From a virus: DNA of 60,137 nucleotides. Positions 17,022-24,966 of this stretch are shown here, in pieces; the first letter of the stretch is position 1, and each line of letters opens with the position of its first letter. Position numbers and translations under genes: made by a program. The DNA lies in the IMG/VR virus record IMGVR_UViG_3300010291_000001, positions 1-60,137 of that record. One strand, written 5' to 3'. The notes below the pieces were generated by a model. That model ran no database searches. It was not told the DNA's origin and saw nothing but the letters and a program-made list of their open reading frames with translations.

Positions 17022-17165
17022 AAAAAAGGGGGTGGCCCCTCCCCGACCAATTGCCCGTTATTGGGCGGGCGCCGGCCCGCGCCTTTCGGCGGGGCGCCTG
17101 GCGGCGATTTTAGATCGGGGGGCACTCCCTCCCCTTTTAGAGGGAACAACAACCATCATTCCCTC
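17022..17165 (-). ncRNA. candidate structured small RNA
   Basis: A class B promoter (17163-17179) points left into 200 bases that lack a convincing gene and end in two hairpins with T-runs (17022-17039 and 16961-16985). The transcript would open with an AGAGGGAA/TTCCCTCT hairpin (about 17136-17166) and contain several GC-rich hairpins. Only a 33-codon basic Arg/Pro-rich frame exists. I infer an independent small RNA of about 140-200 nt; function unknown. Confidence 0.4.
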
Positions 17166-17179
17166 TATATATTTATAAC
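17163..17179 (-). promoter_or_regulatory. class B phage promoter-like 17-mer
   Basis: GTTATAAATATATAGAG on the minus strand is an exact copy of the site at 314-330. It lies just past the tmRNA 3' end and faces the candidate small RNA. Confidence 0.55.
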
Positions 17180-17204
17180 ACAAAAACATCTGTTTTTTCT
17201 GGGG

Positions 17205-17567
17205 TGGTGGAGGTGGCGGGGATCGAACCCGCGTCCGGAACTATTTCGCGCTTGACCTTCTTCATGCTTAGTCGGTTTGTTTTGGCCGGTAACCAACAAA
17301 CCGGCGAGCCGTCTTTCCGGTACCTGTCATTCAGTCTTTCCTGAAAGCCATTTGGTCTTTCCCAAAGGCCGGCAGTTCTTTCCTGCTGTCACCCGCTGTT
17401 GTGTCCCGGCTTCCGCTACTGCGGGCCCTACGGAGTCGGGGGCTGCAATTAAGCAGCCTTGCGTATTGCCGTGGCAGGTTATGCGCAGTCGACTTTTTAC
17501 GAGGCCTGTCGACCAACCTCGACATGCTTCTTCAAACGCTCGATACCCGTCGATTCCATTCACCCCC
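17205..17567 (-). ncRNA. ssrA: transfer-messenger RNA (tmRNA)
   Basis: The 363-nt RNA has both tmRNA ends. The 5' GGGGGTGAATGGAATCGACG pairs its first 7 bases with the 3' CACCTCC, followed by A and an encoded CCA. The T-arm reads GCGGGTTCGATCCCCGC and the preceding GACTAAGCATG block is typical. A first pseudoknot (CGAGG/CCTCG and the TAAAAAGTCGAC element) precedes the tag frame. The most likely tag frame is GCC ACG GCA ATA CGC AAG GCT GCT TAA, giving (A)ATAIRKAA. tmRNA with SmpB rescues stalled ribosomes. No smpB gene is seen here, so host SmpB would be used. Confidence 0.93.
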
Positions 17568-17569
17568 AT

Positions 17570-17584
17570 GCAAAATTATAACAC
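17570..17584 (-). promoter_or_regulatory. tmRNA promoter, late-type
   Basis: Minus-strand GTGTTATAATTTTGC has TATAAT at 17580-17575, exactly 7 bases before the first G of the tmRNA. This fixes the likely start-site spacing for the whole promoter family. Confidence 0.75.
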
Positions 17585-17585
17585 G

Positions 17586-18167
17586 TTACTGGTTTATGAA
17601 AATGTTAACGACCATTTCCTGGTCGTCGCTTCCTTCCTTGCCGGTTTCTTTCGGCCACGACGCCACCGGCTCTGCCTTGGCGTGTCCTATCAGCTTATGC
17701 TGACGCTTGGCGGTTTTTTTCATATCTTTTCTTCGGCAATCCAGGCATTTCCCGGTAATAAAGCCCCGCACTTCAGGGTTCCACTGCATCCGCAGCACTC
17801 CTTTTGTCTCTTTGCACCTGGGGCACGTGACTTTTTCCGGTATGCTCTTTATCATTTCGATATGCTTGGCTTGTATTTTATCCGTCTTTTTATGCTTTAT
17901 GTAATCCCGCACAATATCCATGTCTTCTTTTAGGCCAGCATAACGAGCCCTGCGTTTGATGCGCCCTGCGGGGTTTCTGCGTCGGTCGGGCTTTGCCGCC
18001 AAGCTCTTCGGCCAGATATTCGCATTGACTCTGGGTCTGGCCAGCACCTCAACGTCAGCGTTGAGCTTCTTCTTGCCATCCCCCCACCAGAAGGCCAACT
18101 GCTTTTTATTGACCTTGGCGTTGCTTATTTTCATGGTGGCAGTTGCCACCCTTTCGAACTTTGGCAC
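17586..18167 (-). CDS. basic zinc-ribbon protein
   Basis: This 193-residue, strongly basic protein has a four-cysteine ribbon, CPRCKETKG and KCLDC, near residues 113-142 and a Lys/Arg-rich N-terminal half. It is likely a nucleic-acid-binding protein; no family is recognised. It ends two bases before the tmRNA promoter, so readthrough transcripts could also feed tmRNA synthesis. Confidence 0.6.
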   Translation of the reverse strand: MPKFERVATATMKISNAKVNKKQLAFWWGDGKKKLNADVEVLARPRVNANIWPKSLAAKPDRRRNPAGRIKRRARYAGLKEDMDIVRDYIKHKKTDKIQAKHIEMIKSIPEKVTCPRCKETKGVLRMQWNPEVRGFITGKCLDCRRKDMKKTAKRQHKLIGHAKAEPVASWPKETGKEGSDDQEMVVNIFINQ

Positions 18168-18196
18168 TATTCTCTCCTTTCACAGGGTAGTTTTAT

Positions 18197-18880
18197 TTAT
18201 AAGGAGTATGTCATATGCGAAGAAGCGTAGTCGGCCAGATGCAGCATAATGCCGAGGTCCGATATTTTATGTTGACGAGTCGGGTTCGCCCTGATCTCGT
18301 CGCTATAGCCACCGTGGTGATACGTGATGGCGTTCAGTATTGTGTTGTCGAGGAGCAGGCCGTACTGTGCGCATATCTGCACGACCTCACCGACAGAGCT
18401 CAGTCCCTCGCGGTCAACATATGTGAACTCATCGGAAACGTCATTGGGGTCTCCGCCGTTCTTCTTTGTGTCTATTTTCTTTGACACCGTCGTCTTGCTG
18501 TCGCTCGGGAGGATGACTATCCCGAGGCTTTTTGCGTAACTCGTCTGCTTGTTGGTGGGGGGTTCGGTGTCGATGCAGTATCTGTTAAGCTTGTCGATGT
18601 CGTGTATGATTGCGGCCGTCAGGCCCTGTTCCGTTGTGAACGAATTGCATTTGAATATGCCCAGCAGGCGCTGAATGTTGGTGACTACTTCGCCGACGTG
18701 CGCCAGGTAGCCGCCGGGAAAAGCGTGGTGATATTTCACTGACGACGGCATACTGAGCATCTTCGCGCGCAGCTCGTTGTGCATGTTCAAGAGCGGCGCC
18801 TGGCGCTCAGGCGGCAACGTTTTTATCGTTTTAATTATCAATTCATACCAATCCTCTGGGGGAAGTCCCGGTTCTTGCAC
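18197..18880 (-). CDS. HD-domain phosphohydrolase-like protein
   Basis: The 227-residue protein has an HD-type metal-binding arrangement: His61 in GGYLAHVGEV, the doublet His93-Asp94 in AAIIHDIDKL, a later YHHGGYSDE and a final HLADYASS with an Asp. HD proteins hydrolyse nucleotides, cyclic nucleotides or (p)ppGpp, or act in RNA turnover. The substrate is not readable here. Translation starts at GTG 18880 with AAAGGA ahead. Confidence 0.72.
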   Translation of the reverse strand: MQEPGLPPEDWYELIIKTIKTLPPERQAPLLNMHNELRAKMLSMPSSVKYHHAFPGGYLAHVGEVVTNIQRLLGIFKCNSFTTEQGLTAAIIHDIDKLNRYCIDTEPPTNKQTSYAKSLGIVILPSDSKTTVSKKIDTKKNGGDPNDVSDEFTYVDREGLSSVGEVVQICAQYGLLLDNTILNAITYHHGGYSDEIRANPTRQHKISDLGIMLHLADYASSHMTYSL

Positions 18881-18907
18881 GTTCTGTCCTTTCTTGCTGG
18901 AGCATGA

Positions 18908-19282
18908 CTAATCTGTTTCCGGGGGCATGTAGTTGCCTTTTTGGCGGTCCTCAAGCTCACCGATCTTTGATTTGTTCCAGTTCGATGCATTGGAATAGTA
19001 TCCGACGACCCGCGTAAATGTATACAGCACCGGGTGTTCCACGCGATCATTCAAGATCGCCATGAGGGTGCTTGAGCCGCTTTCGTCCAGATTCCGCAGG
19101 ATGTCCAGTGGCACCCGGTAACACGTTCGTTCGGTTTGTATATCGAGATATTCGTCTCCCGGCCCGAATTTCACCATGCCCTTTCCGGCCCTCTCCAGAA
19201 TAAGCTCACGGAGCTTGTTCCAATTGGGTGACGTTGGTTTTGGGTGGGTTATCGGAACGGTCTCTACCTGTATATTCGACAT
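18908..19282 (-). CDS. small NrdD C-terminus-like protein
   Basis: The last 35 of its 124 residues resemble the tail found in anaerobic ribonucleotide reductases and NRDD-like small proteins (FTRVVGYYSNASNWNKSK, then ELEDR and GNY). The glycyl-radical domain, active-site cysteines and zinc cysteines of NrdD are all absent. It is therefore not a reductase itself. The ATG at 19282 has AGGAGG. It might bind nucleotides or modify a host reductase; this is inference. Confidence 0.5.
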   Translation of the reverse strand: MSNIQVETVPITHPKPTSPNWNKLRELILERAGKGMVKFGPGDEYLDIQTERTCYRVPLDILRNLDESGSSTLMAILNDRVEHPVLYTFTRVVGYYSNASNWNKSKIGELEDRQKGNYMPPETD

Positions 19283-19331
19283 GGAATCCTCCTGGGCTAC
19301 CAAAAGTATACGACGAGCCGAAACGTTACGG

Positions 19332-20108
19332 CTAAACCTGAACGTTCAGGAGCTGCTGATATATTCCCTTGGCTTTCCTGGTAGTCTTTGCCACTGCGAG
19401 GTTTAGCTCGCCTTTTTTGATGTCGACAACGTCGACCAGGTCGTGTTCGGGAATTGAACGAAGCCGGGCCGCCACCACAATTTTTTCAAAATCGGTCAAC
19501 CGCTTCATGATATCGTCGCGGCTGATCCCGGGCCCGCCGAACGGATCATACGCTATATTGTGCGTGTTCTCGGTGGCGGGGATCTGGTGCAGCGGCACCA
19601 GCTGCATACCCATGCTCGCGATGAGCGTTTCGGCCAGGGCGGTGGAGCATTTCAGTGTCTCGGCGAGCTCTTCCGCGGTCGGCTGCCTGTGCAGTTTGTC
19701 CGTAAGAATTTTGAACTGCCTTGCCGCCGAACCCTGTATCCTTTTATTTACGGGTCGCGGCTCGTTGTTCTGCAGAAAGGACAATATGGCCTGTCTGATC
19801 CACCAGGTGGCGAAGGAGTTGAACCGGACCCCCATGTCCGGGTCGTACTGTTCGGCGGCTTTCATCAGGCCGACGTTGCCCTCTGCCACAATATCGTCGA
19901 AGTCGGGGTGGTTGTCGGCTATTCTTCTGGCTATCGTTATGACTAGCCTGAGGTTGCCTTCGACGATTTTATGGAGTATCGCAACCTCCCCGGTCACACG
20001 GAACTCGCGCGACAGCTCCCTGGTCTGCTTGTCTTTCAGGGACTTTATGTGCCTGAGAGACCTGTAATATTCCCTGCCTATCAGCTCCCTACCGCGGAAA
20101 TGTTTCAT
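19332..20108 (-). CDS. sigma-70 family sigma factor
   Basis: The 258-residue protein has clear sigma regions 2.1-2.4 at about residues 48-120: GNLRLVITIARRIADNHPD, then FDDIVAEGNVGL, then RFNSFATWWIRQAI. A region 3-like HRQPTAEELAETL follows. The C-terminal third stands where region 4 belongs but has no clear -35-reading helix. That matches the late promoters, which show a -10 element and no -35. It should direct host RNA polymerase to GTTATAATTTTATA-type sites. A DNA-binding winged-helix gene overlaps its start by 20 bases. Confidence 0.87.
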   Translation of the reverse strand: MKHFRGRELIGREYYRSLRHIKSLKDKQTRELSREFRVTGEVAILHKIVEGNLRLVITIARRIADNHPDFDDIVAEGNVGLMKAAEQYDPDMGVRFNSFATWWIRQAILSFLQNNEPRPVNKRIQGSAARQFKILTDKLHRQPTAEELAETLKCSTALAETLIASMGMQLVPLHQIPATENTHNIAYDPFGGPGISRDDIMKRLTDFEKIVVAARLRSIPEHDLVDVVDIKKGELNLAVAKTTRKAKGIYQQLLNVQV

Positions 20109-20451
20109 TAAATTGCTCTTCTATTTGTATTTCGGTGGGCTCTTCGTTGTGGGCCTTGGAGGTGGCCTTATGCTCCTCGGGGCCGGGAGACGTCTCGCGG
20201 CACGCCACCATCTTCGTCACCTGTGGCTCCGCCGGCGCCTCTTCCAGCATGTACCCCGCACCGCGGACGGTCTTCAGCTTGTAGCCGGCGTTCCGCAGTA
20301 TGGCTATGTACACGTGCAGGGAGCCGATCGTAAGCGTCTTGCTCGTGGTCTGTGCCACGTAATCCTGTATCTCCTCAACACTTACGACAAGCCCTATGTT
20401 GCTTCTCAGAAACTCGATCATCGCCGCTTTTCTCGACTTTGCCTTCTTCAT
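20089..20451 (-). CDS. orphan OmpR-type winged-helix regulator
   Basis: The 120-residue protein is a lone Trans_reg_C-like winged helix: VSVEEIQDYV, then SLHVYIAILRNAGYKL and the hairpin TVRGAGYML. It has no receiver domain. The C-terminal 45 residues are acidic and disordered. It overlaps the sigma gene, so the two are probably co-expressed. It may activate or repress phage or host promoters, perhaps together with the sigma factor. Confidence 0.68.
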   Translation of the reverse strand: MKKAKSRKAAMIEFLRSNIGLVVSVEEIQDYVAQTTSKTLTIGSLHVYIAILRNAGYKLKTVRGAGYMLEEAPAEPQVTKMVACRETSPGPEEHKATSKAHNEEPTEIQIEEQFNETFPR

Positions 20452-20452
20452 T

Positions 20453-20728
20453 TTACCTCTCCTTGGGTTTGTAGGTTAATATCGGTTCGGATATGGTCCT
20501 TGCATATATTCTAACAGCTTTTGTGTCTTTGTCAAGTTTAATTGTCCCCGTTATTTCCAAGTCTTTGTTATAGTAGAACTTCAGTCCCTCTGCTATTGCC
20601 GCTATCTCGTCCTTGTCGTCGGCCCAGTAAACCACGTTAAACGTGCCTTCCGGGGCCGAGATGACGAGCTCCACGGTTTTTGTTCTTGGGGTTGCTCTTA
20701 TTAGCCTCCCCAGCAGTCTGTACTTCAT
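20453..20728 (-). CDS. small unknown protein
   Basis: This 91-residue beta-rich protein starts at an ATG with AAAGGA upstream, two bases ahead of the regulator gene. No domain is recognised. The TATAAT in the 20768 region is nearly symmetric and could also serve as its leftward promoter. Confidence 0.5.
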   Translation of the reverse strand: MKYRLLGRLIRATPRTKTVELVISAPEGTFNVVYWADDKDEIAAIAEGLKFYYNKDLEITGTIKLDKDTKAVRIYARTISEPILTYKPKER

Positions 20729-20767
20729 GGCGGTTTCCTTTCGTAGTGAACGTAATTCTTGGTTAGG

Positions 20768-20781
20768 TATTATAATTTTAC
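20768..20781 (+). promoter_or_regulatory. late-type promoter, possibly divergent
   Basis: TATTATAATTTTA has TATAAT at 20771-20776, about 27 bases before the start of the 20.8-24.9 kb operon. The core ATTATAAT is palindromic, so leftward transcription of the 20728 gene is also possible. Confidence 0.65.
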
Positions 20782-20802
20782 AAGAAGACATAGGAGCTCA
20801 AG

Positions 20803-21564
20803 ATGCTTGACTTAGACGAAATAGTAAGCAAGATTATGTCGAGGGCCGCCGATGGCGTACCGCTTGAGCGCGCCATAGTCGACGAGGCCGTCGATAACAA
20901 GCTTGGTGCCGGGGGCGTACAGGCGCTTACGCACAGCGTAAACAAGCTCAGGGTCTGGCAGGCACTAAGCAAAGAAGCTTCTCCTATGGTCAAGCCGGTC
21001 AAGATGATGCAGGTGATCAATGAAATAAAAAAGACCATGAACCACAATACCAAGGTCGCAGCCGCACTTGATAAAGAGGTGGATCGGCACTCTTTTATAA
21101 CGCAAAATGTCCAAAATTTTCTGGCGTCTGACGCGGACATTCAAAAGACAGTCGACAGGAAAGCCGAAGAGCACCGGGCGCTTGTGGGCAGGACGATAAA
21201 TGCCGAGGCGCTGAAAACCGCCTCGGAAATCAAGAACGCCCTGAAGGAAGAGGTCTTCGGGTTCAATGAAGCAATAAAGGAGTTTGGGCATCTCGTTCGT
21301 GCGAGGGTGTACACGAACAAGACAGCCGGAGCGCTTATTTCGGCAATCAACGAGAAGGGCGGCGACATAGGCCCTGTTCTTGTAAAGGTGGCCGAGGGCA
21401 ACCTGCCCATTCACGTCAAGGCCGGTTCGCCGGGACTCGAAGACGGGGAAATGATCAACTGGAAAGACCCCCTGCCCGCGCAGCTGCTTGAAATTACGGA
21501 GCGTTACGACAGGATAAAGGCTCTTCGGGGCAAGCTACAGCTAATTAAGGACAAAGTAAAATGA
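20803..21564 (+). CDS. unknown helical late protein
   Basis: This 253-residue, mostly helical, charge-rich protein is the first gene of the head operon after the promoter at 20768, with GGAG ahead of the ATG. No domain is recognised. Its stop overlaps the next start. Placement beside the prohead protease suggests an internal or portal-associated head protein. Confidence 0.55.
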   Translation: MLDLDEIVSKIMSRAADGVPLERAIVDEAVDNKLGAGGVQALTHSVNKLRVWQALSKEASPMVKPVKMMQVINEIKKTMNHNTKVAAALDKEVDRHSFITQNVQNFLASDADIQKTVDRKAEEHRALVGRTINAEALKTASEIKNALKEEVFGFNEAIKEFGHLVRARVYTNKTAGALISAINEKGGDIGPVLVKVAEGNLPIHVKAGSPGLEDGEMINWKDPLPAQLLEITERYDRIKALRGKLQLIKDKVK

Positions 21565-21932
21565 AAATAGACAAGGCCCTGTTGTTTAAGGTCGCGAGGG
21601 CGAGAGAAGACATATATAAGCGGGCCTTCTCCCTGGGGGCCGCCAAGGCGGTTGGCAGGGCCGGGCTTTGGGGCGCGAGAAAGTGGCTTGGCGGAATCGT
21701 AAAGCCTGTCCTGAAACCGATTACCGGCTGGGGGTGGAGCTCCGCGAAAGCGGTTGTCAGTCCCAAGTCGACTATTGGGGGCAGGATTTGGGGCGGGCTC
21801 GGCGCCCTTGCGGCCGGCGGCGCGCTTAAAGAGCTGGCGCCTCCGCTTGTCACGGCTCCGGCCTGGGTTCCATACAACATACTAAAAGCAAAATACGGGC
21901 GTATGCCCATTCCAACGGTAAGGGCTTTCTGA
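21561..21932 (+). CDS. small basic Gly/Ala-rich hydrophobic protein
   Basis: This 123-residue protein combines basic stretches with Gly/Ala/Trp-rich helices (for example GGRIWGGLGALAAGG near 72-86) that could insert in or lie on a membrane. It belongs by composition to a set of about ten such proteins in this window. It overlaps both neighbours by a few bases, so it is translated with the head genes. Function unknown. Confidence 0.5.
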   Translation: MKIDKALLFKVARAREDIYKRAFSLGAAKAVGRAGLWGARKWLGGIVKPVLKPITGWGWSSAKAVVSPKSTIGGRIWGGLGALAAGGALKELAPPLVTAPAWVPYNILKAKYGRMPIPTVRAF

Positions 21933-22648
21933 TGGAAAAGGATACTTGTCAGGGGATAATCGAGAAGCTGGCCGGCGATAAAGGCGTTACGGTCGATCAG
22001 GCCGGGCCGTTTCTCAAAAAGCTCGTTGATAAAATAAAGGCCGCTGAAAGCCGGCCAGTTAACCATGAGGCTGAGATGTATAAAGCCGCAGACGCGGACG
22101 AGCTGGCCGCTCACTGCATAGCGGCGGTCCGTGAGGAGCTCATGAAGTACGGGGACGTTTATAAAGACGCCGGCCCCGGCTCCAAGATTGGAGCATGGCT
22201 GAAACCCACCGCCCCGATGCTTGCGGCAATAGGCGTAACATTGGGGGTCGGTGAGCTCAGGAACCTGTTGCGCAGCGTACACAGCAGCAAGAAAGTGGAA
22301 AGAAGCCGCGAGTGGCTTAAGCGGAACGACCCGGAGCTGGCAAAAGACCCCAAGTTTAACTTTTATTTCAATACGCTGAAAGACTTCGCTCCGCACGTGG
22401 CAGCCAACCCACTGTCCGCGATACCCATTCTTCAGGAAATGAAGGAGTGGGGCTATGTCGGCCAGAACACGATAAACGCCATTACCAAAATAGAGCAGAC
22501 GCTCGGCGGCATAGAAAAACAGGAACACGAGGCCGGCAGGGCCTTTGAAGAGGCGGCAGCGAAGAGAATGCAGTTAATGGGAAGCATCGGCGAGCTGTTC
22601 GGCGAGCCCGGCGCCGGACCCAGCGCGGGAGGTGGGGGGACTTCGTGA
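21932..22648 (+). CDS. unknown head-operon protein
   Basis: The 238-residue protein has a helical, charged N-terminus, one moderately hydrophobic segment (about 91-108) and a Gly/Ser-rich tail. It overlaps the prohead protease start by 4 bases. No domain is recognised; a role in head assembly is inferred from position only. Confidence 0.5.
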   Translation: MEKDTCQGIIEKLAGDKGVTVDQAGPFLKKLVDKIKAAESRPVNHEAEMYKAADADELAAHCIAAVREELMKYGDVYKDAGPGSKIGAWLKPTAPMLAAIGVTLGVGELRNLLRSVHSSKKVERSREWLKRNDPELAKDPKFNFYFNTLKDFAPHVAANPLSAIPILQEMKEWGYVGQNTINAITKIEQTLGGIEKQEHEAGRAFEEAAAKRMQLMGSIGELFGEPGAGPSAGGGGTS

Positions 22649-24894
22649 GCGACATTATAAAAGAAATATCGCTTGACGTTATCAGCAAGCTCGCCGATGA
22701 TACAGCCGCCAAAGAGGTCGTCAGTCCGTATATCCCCGACGACGTCAAGAAGTATATAGAAGAAAACCGCCAGGCGTGGAAGGCCGACGACAAGCATATA
22801 TATCTTCTTGTCGTGGCGCTCAGCGCGTCCGACTTCTTTGGACCCAACACGAGGGGTGACTATTTCCCCGAAAGCGCCCTTCTCGGCATACAGCACGACT
22901 GGGAGGCAAAAAGGTACAATCCGAAGGGCAAGAAGGACACGCGGGTCCCCAGGTACAAGACGTTCGAGTGGGCGAAGGTTTACCGAGACCACAACCAGAA
23001 CCAGCCCATAGGCGACGTTCTCAAGGCGTTCTGGGATGATGACTGCAAAAGAGTGCTCTGCGTGGTCAGGGTAAGTAAGGATCTCGCCCCCGATGTTGAG
23101 CAGATGATAGCCTCCGGTATGAGGCCGGCCTTCAGTATGGGACTGAAAGAACCGTTCGACTTCTGCCTTCACCCCGATATGCCGGTTTTTACGCAGGCGG
23201 GCTGGAGGAAGATAAAAGAAGTCAAGGTAGACGACTACGTATTTACCAGCTCCCGCGCCTTCAAGCGCGTAAAAGGCGTGTCGTCGAGCTTTCCCGAAGA
23301 GAGGGTTTCCATTTCCACCTCGCTTATGCCGGATCTTGTCGTGTCGCCTAACCATTTTATATTCATTGAGGGTGAATCCGGCCTCGTAAAGCGCCCGGCG
23401 TGTCAGCTTAATATAGGCGATAAGATGGTTATACCGCTTTACGCCGGATGCGAAGATGACGACGTAAACAGCAATAATGTTATACTATCGTCCATGTTCA
23501 GGCGGGACAGTGGGGCATCAAAGGAAAAATACCTGGGAGAGGCGATAGGCCTTTTATTTAACGGCAAGTGGGCCGTGCGCGGCAAGTGGTACAGCATCAG
23601 CGCGCTGGGCCTGGCCGACGCCGAGGGCCTGTTGAACGCTTTCTGGTCTCTTGGAATACCTGCAAGGCTTGATAGTCACAAGCTGTTTGTGTATACGCCG
23701 GGGCTCGTCTATAGCCTTCTGGGCTGTGACGACTACATTGTCGAGCCAAAGGATATAGATGGCCTTGGCGTGTACTTTAATGGAACGCACATTGTTGTCC
23801 CCATAACCGAGATCAGGCGCAGCGCGAACGACGAGGAGTTTTTCGATCTTACTGTCGAGGAAGACGAAAACTATCTTTCGTATTTTCTTGTAAGTAATTG
23901 CTCTATATGTGGTTACAAGAGAACCCCCGGCGATGTCGGTTGCCTGCATACGCGCCTGTCCCTGAACGAGTTTGACGAACATACCCGCAAGAAGATATAT
24001 CGCATTAACAAGGTCTTCTTCTTTCATGACCTTTCAGTTGTTGGGCAGAACCCGGCGGATAAAACCGCATGGGGTCTTTTGAAGGTTGCCTCAGAGAAAG
24101 CCATACGGTCGGGATCTACCTCGCAAAACATAGAGAAAACAGTCTTCAAAAGGCACCCGGCCACCGTAATAGAACCGGACAGCCCGTCCGGTAAGGTATT
24201 CATGCGGGTGCAGATGTTGTCGGGGTCCGAGCGCCCGTTTAACGACAGCGTTCTTTCCGCGCTTGCCAAACGGGGCCCGGACGCGGTGTTTTCAGCCCTT
24301 ATGAAGCTGGGCATGGTTCTGTCGCCTTCTGAATATTACAAATATAGGCTTGCCGGCGGCGATAAGCTGGAGTCCCCGCCCGCCCCTCCGTCCGATGTCG
24401 CCATGGACAGTGTTATGCCGGTCCTGGAGCCGATGATGTCCGAGAGGTCCTGTCTGTATGAGCCAATGAGGGCCAGGATAATCCGAATGATAATTATCGG
24501 GAAAAGACCTGACCCTCTGCCGGACGCAAGCAAGGTCGGATCCGAATATCTGTCATACCGCGACAGCGTGAACGCCATAGTGCTGAACAAAGAGGCCTCG
24601 GCTGCAAGCGTCATATTGCCCGCGGCGGGCTTTTTTGCTCCGTATTACCTGTCGGCCCATTACCGCAGGAGGGCGTTCGAGGGATATCCGCAGGGGATGA
24701 TAGCGCGGGCGGTATCAAGATACGCCCTTCCTCTTGCTGTTGCCGGAGCGATAGGCGCTCCCCTGGCCGCACAAAAGGGCAAGGCCTGGGTAAAGGCCCT
24801 GTACCGCGGGCTCTCGAAAGCCAAGGTTGCCGGCGGCGACGAAAACATGATTATAGCTGATTTGCTTGCTGATTATGAGGTTGCGTTGAATTAA
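22645..24894 (+). CDS. prohead protease interrupted by an intein
   Basis: The 749-residue precursor contains a 245-residue intein (174-418). The 504 joined extein residues begin with a phage prohead protease fold: YRDHNQNQPIGDV gives His116 and AFSMG gives Ser164, the catalytic pair expected in this serine-protease class. The segment rejoined after splicing reads CSICGYK and later CLHTRL, a cysteine knuckle conserved in proheads of this type. The C-terminal 100 residues are basic and Gly/Ala-rich with hydrophobic helices, possibly a separate virion domain. An acidic scaffold-like gene follows. Cleavage of scaffold and capsid proteins during head maturation is the expected role, and it requires splicing. 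Confidence 0.82.
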   Translation: MSDIIKEISLDVISKLADDTAAKEVVSPYIPDDVKKYIEENRQAWKADDKHIYLLVVALSASDFFGPNTRGDYFPESALLGIQHDWEAKRYNPKGKKDTRVPRYKTFEWAKVYRDHNQNQPIGDVLKAFWDDDCKRVLCVVRVSKDLAPDVEQMIASGMRPAFSMGLKEPFDFCLHPDMPVFTQAGWRKIKEVKVDDYVFTSSRAFKRVKGVSSSFPEERVSISTSLMPDLVVSPNHFIFIEGESGLVKRPACQLNIGDKMVIPLYAGCEDDDVNSNNVILSSMFRRDSGASKEKYLGEAIGLLFNGKWAVRGKWYSISALGLADAEGLLNAFWSLGIPARLDSHKLFVYTPGLVYSLLGCDDYIVEPKDIDGLGVYFNGTHIVVPITEIRRSANDEEFFDLTVEEDENYLSYFLVSNCSICGYKRTPGDVGCLHTRLSLNEFDEHTRKKIYRINKVFFFHDLSVVGQNPADKTAWGLLKVASEKAIRSGSTSQNIEKTVFKRHPATVIEPDSPSGKVFMRVQMLSGSERPFNDSVLSALAKRGPDAVFSALMKLGMVLSPSEYYKYRLAGGDKLESPPAPPSDVAMDSVMPVLEPMMSERSCLYEPMRARIIRMIIIGKRPDPLPDASKVGSEYLSYRDSVNAIVLNKEASAASVILPAAGFFAPYYLSAHYRRRAFEGYPQGMIARAVSRYALPLAVAGAIGAPLAAQKGKAWVKALYRGLSKAKVAGGDENMIIADLLADYEVALN
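23164..23898 (+). mobile_element. intein with degenerate LAGLIDADG region
   Basis: Residues 174-418 of the precursor show intein blocks in order: Cys174 with CLHPDMPVFTQAGW (block A), SPNHF with His237 (block B), DLTVEEDEN at 401-409 (block F) and the end LVSN followed by extein Cys419. The usual penultimate His is Ser417. Between 296 and 345 a YLGEAIGLLFNGKW...LLNAFWSLGIPARL stretch resembles a LAGLIDADG homing endonuclease whose acidic residues are lost. It should splice but probably no longer homes. Confidence 0.88.
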
Positions 24895-24920
24895 CATTCA
24901 CAGAAAATTCGGGATTAAAC

Positions 24921-24933
24921 TTATAATTTTTTA
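24921..24933 (+). promoter_or_regulatory. late-type promoter
   Basis: TTATAATTTTTTA, with TATAAT at 24922-24927, lies 46 bases ahead of the acidic scaffold-like gene, which also has a strong AGAAGGAGA ribosome site. Confidence 0.7.
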
Positions 24934-24966
24934 GAGACCAGGGGCTTTTTTAGAAGGAGATAAGCA

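Noticed and set aside
17205-17567. Protein-coding frames across the tmRNA interval on both strands
   Set aside because: They coincide with the tmRNA structure, lack ribosome sites and share no family features.
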